Assembly: GCA_027490195.1 (NCBI GenBank)
Contig: JAIXYN010000014.1
Span: 172,178-236,177, forward strand
Source: Verrucomicrobiaceae bacterium
GTDB lineage: Bacteria > Verrucomicrobiota > Verrucomicrobiia > Verrucomicrobiales > Verrucomicrobiaceae
Direction of reading: 5' to 3'
Length of the DNA stretch: 64,000 nt
Each line of letters starts with the position of its first letter. The stretch's first letter is position 1. The translations under genes and the position numbers were made by a program. Of the stretch, positions 63,581 to 64,000 are shown one piece after another. Below the pieces are notes generated by a model that worked only from the letters and a program-made list of their open reading frames with translations, was not told where the DNA came from and searched no databases.

Positions 63581-63732
63581 AGCGGAGGGCGCTAGGGATG
63601 GCAAGGGGAACGCCGACGAATAGGGGGCGGTAACGTGGGAGCCGCTGTGTGGCGGGACTCTTTGCAGACGCTGCTTGTGGGCGTGGGGTGTGGCGGAGTC
63701 GTGGGTTTGCTTTCCGGTCGGGTGCGGGTTGA

Positions 63733-63970
63733 CCCAGGGGCACCTCGCTAGGGCTCGGCGGCCCTGGGCTGAAATACGCAGTCCCTTTGGGGCTGGTGTG
63801 ATGCGGAGTGTTGGGGGGGAGGAAGGGGGCGCTGGGGGTTAGGCCGCCCTTTCAGGGCTTCTGGCTGGTCGTTTTGTGTTCTTCCCAGGGCGTTGCCCTG
63901 GGCTGCGATAGGGCGCGCCGTTGGCGCTTCAATCTGGGTGAAGCGGCGGTTTGTGTCACCGCTACGCGGT
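63733..63970. repeat. Triloop-hairpin array (REP-like), continues toward window edge
   Basis: At least five hairpins with three-base loops occur in 240 bases: AGTCCC-TTT-GGGGCT (63780-63794), GCCCT-TTC-AGGGC (63846-63858), CCCAGGGC-GTT-GCCCTGGG (63884-63902), GCGCC-GTT-GGCGC (63915-63927) and ACCGC-TAC-GCGGT (63958-63970). A longer pair CCCAGGG/CCCTGGG (63733-63739 with 63762-63768) precedes them. No gene is supported between 63544 and 64000; the rest of the stretch shows nothing else. The design matches the cluster at 41520. Confidence 0.75.
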
Positions 63971-64000
63971 TCTACGAAGTTTGGGAGGGGTGGGTGATGC

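Overview
The window looks like a chromosomal segment of a GC-rich, Gram-negative bacterium of the Verrucomicrobiota, probably close to Prosthecobacter/Verrucomicrobium. This is an inference from gene content: a BamA/Skp/LpxD outer-membrane cluster, DUF1501 and DUF1802 proteins, a planctomycete-type lipoprotein cytochrome c, a giant secreted TPR protein, few clear Shine-Dalgarno sites, and triloop-hairpin repeats. No rRNA, tRNA, CRISPR array or complete insertion sequence was seen.

Layout, left to right. 1-7436 (minus strand): a secreted coiled-coil protein cut by the window edge, a small methyltransferase-like protein, trpB, then lpxD, skp/ompH and bamA, with a strong intrinsic terminator between skp and lpxD. 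7689-13387 (plus): a DMT transporter, an AddA/RecB-like helicase-nuclease, and an ECF sigma factor overlapping its RskA-like anti-sigma factor. 13422-20171: an RND efflux operon (membrane fusion protein, inner-membrane pump, outer-membrane channel) divergent from a LysR regulator. 20300-22446: pgk and tpiA, separated by a curious inverted array of 10-bp repeats. 22511-28860: a ceramidase-like secreted protein, a DUF1501/DUF1579-like/methyltransferase run, a DUF1802 protein, alanine racemase and a DnaQ-like exonuclease. 28879-33806: a Fe-S assembly cluster read fur/perR-sufC-sufB-sufD, with a Phd/VapC-type toxin-antitoxin pair in the opposite direction between sufB and sufD; a perfect 7-1-7 Fur/PerR box precedes the regulator.

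33939-46180 holds a cupin, a cytochrome, a DUF1003 protein, HrpA helicase, an amidohydrolase and SbcC/SbcD, with an unrelated small gene between sbcD and sbcC. 46275-54459 (minus) holds a lipoprotein, a 2062-residue periplasmic TPR protein, an SGNH esterase and trmB.

From about 54460 to 56676 coding density collapses. This belt holds the 10-bp repeat again, four copies of a 186-188 bp tandem repeat carrying a REP-like palindrome, fifteen copies of a 7-bp repeat, and nearly three copies of a 156-bp repeat flanked by a 31-bp near-direct repeat. One small protein, a degenerate FmdB-like zinc ribbon, is embedded in it. Beyond it lies a type I restriction-modification operon, hsdR-hsdS-rhuM-hsdM, each gene overlapping the next by four bases, and then a triloop-hairpin array running toward the right edge. 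The R-M operon between repeat belts looks like an accessory island. The most unusual features are the phased 10-bp arrays, the repeat belt, the toxin-antitoxin pair splitting suf, and RhuM inside the R-M operon.
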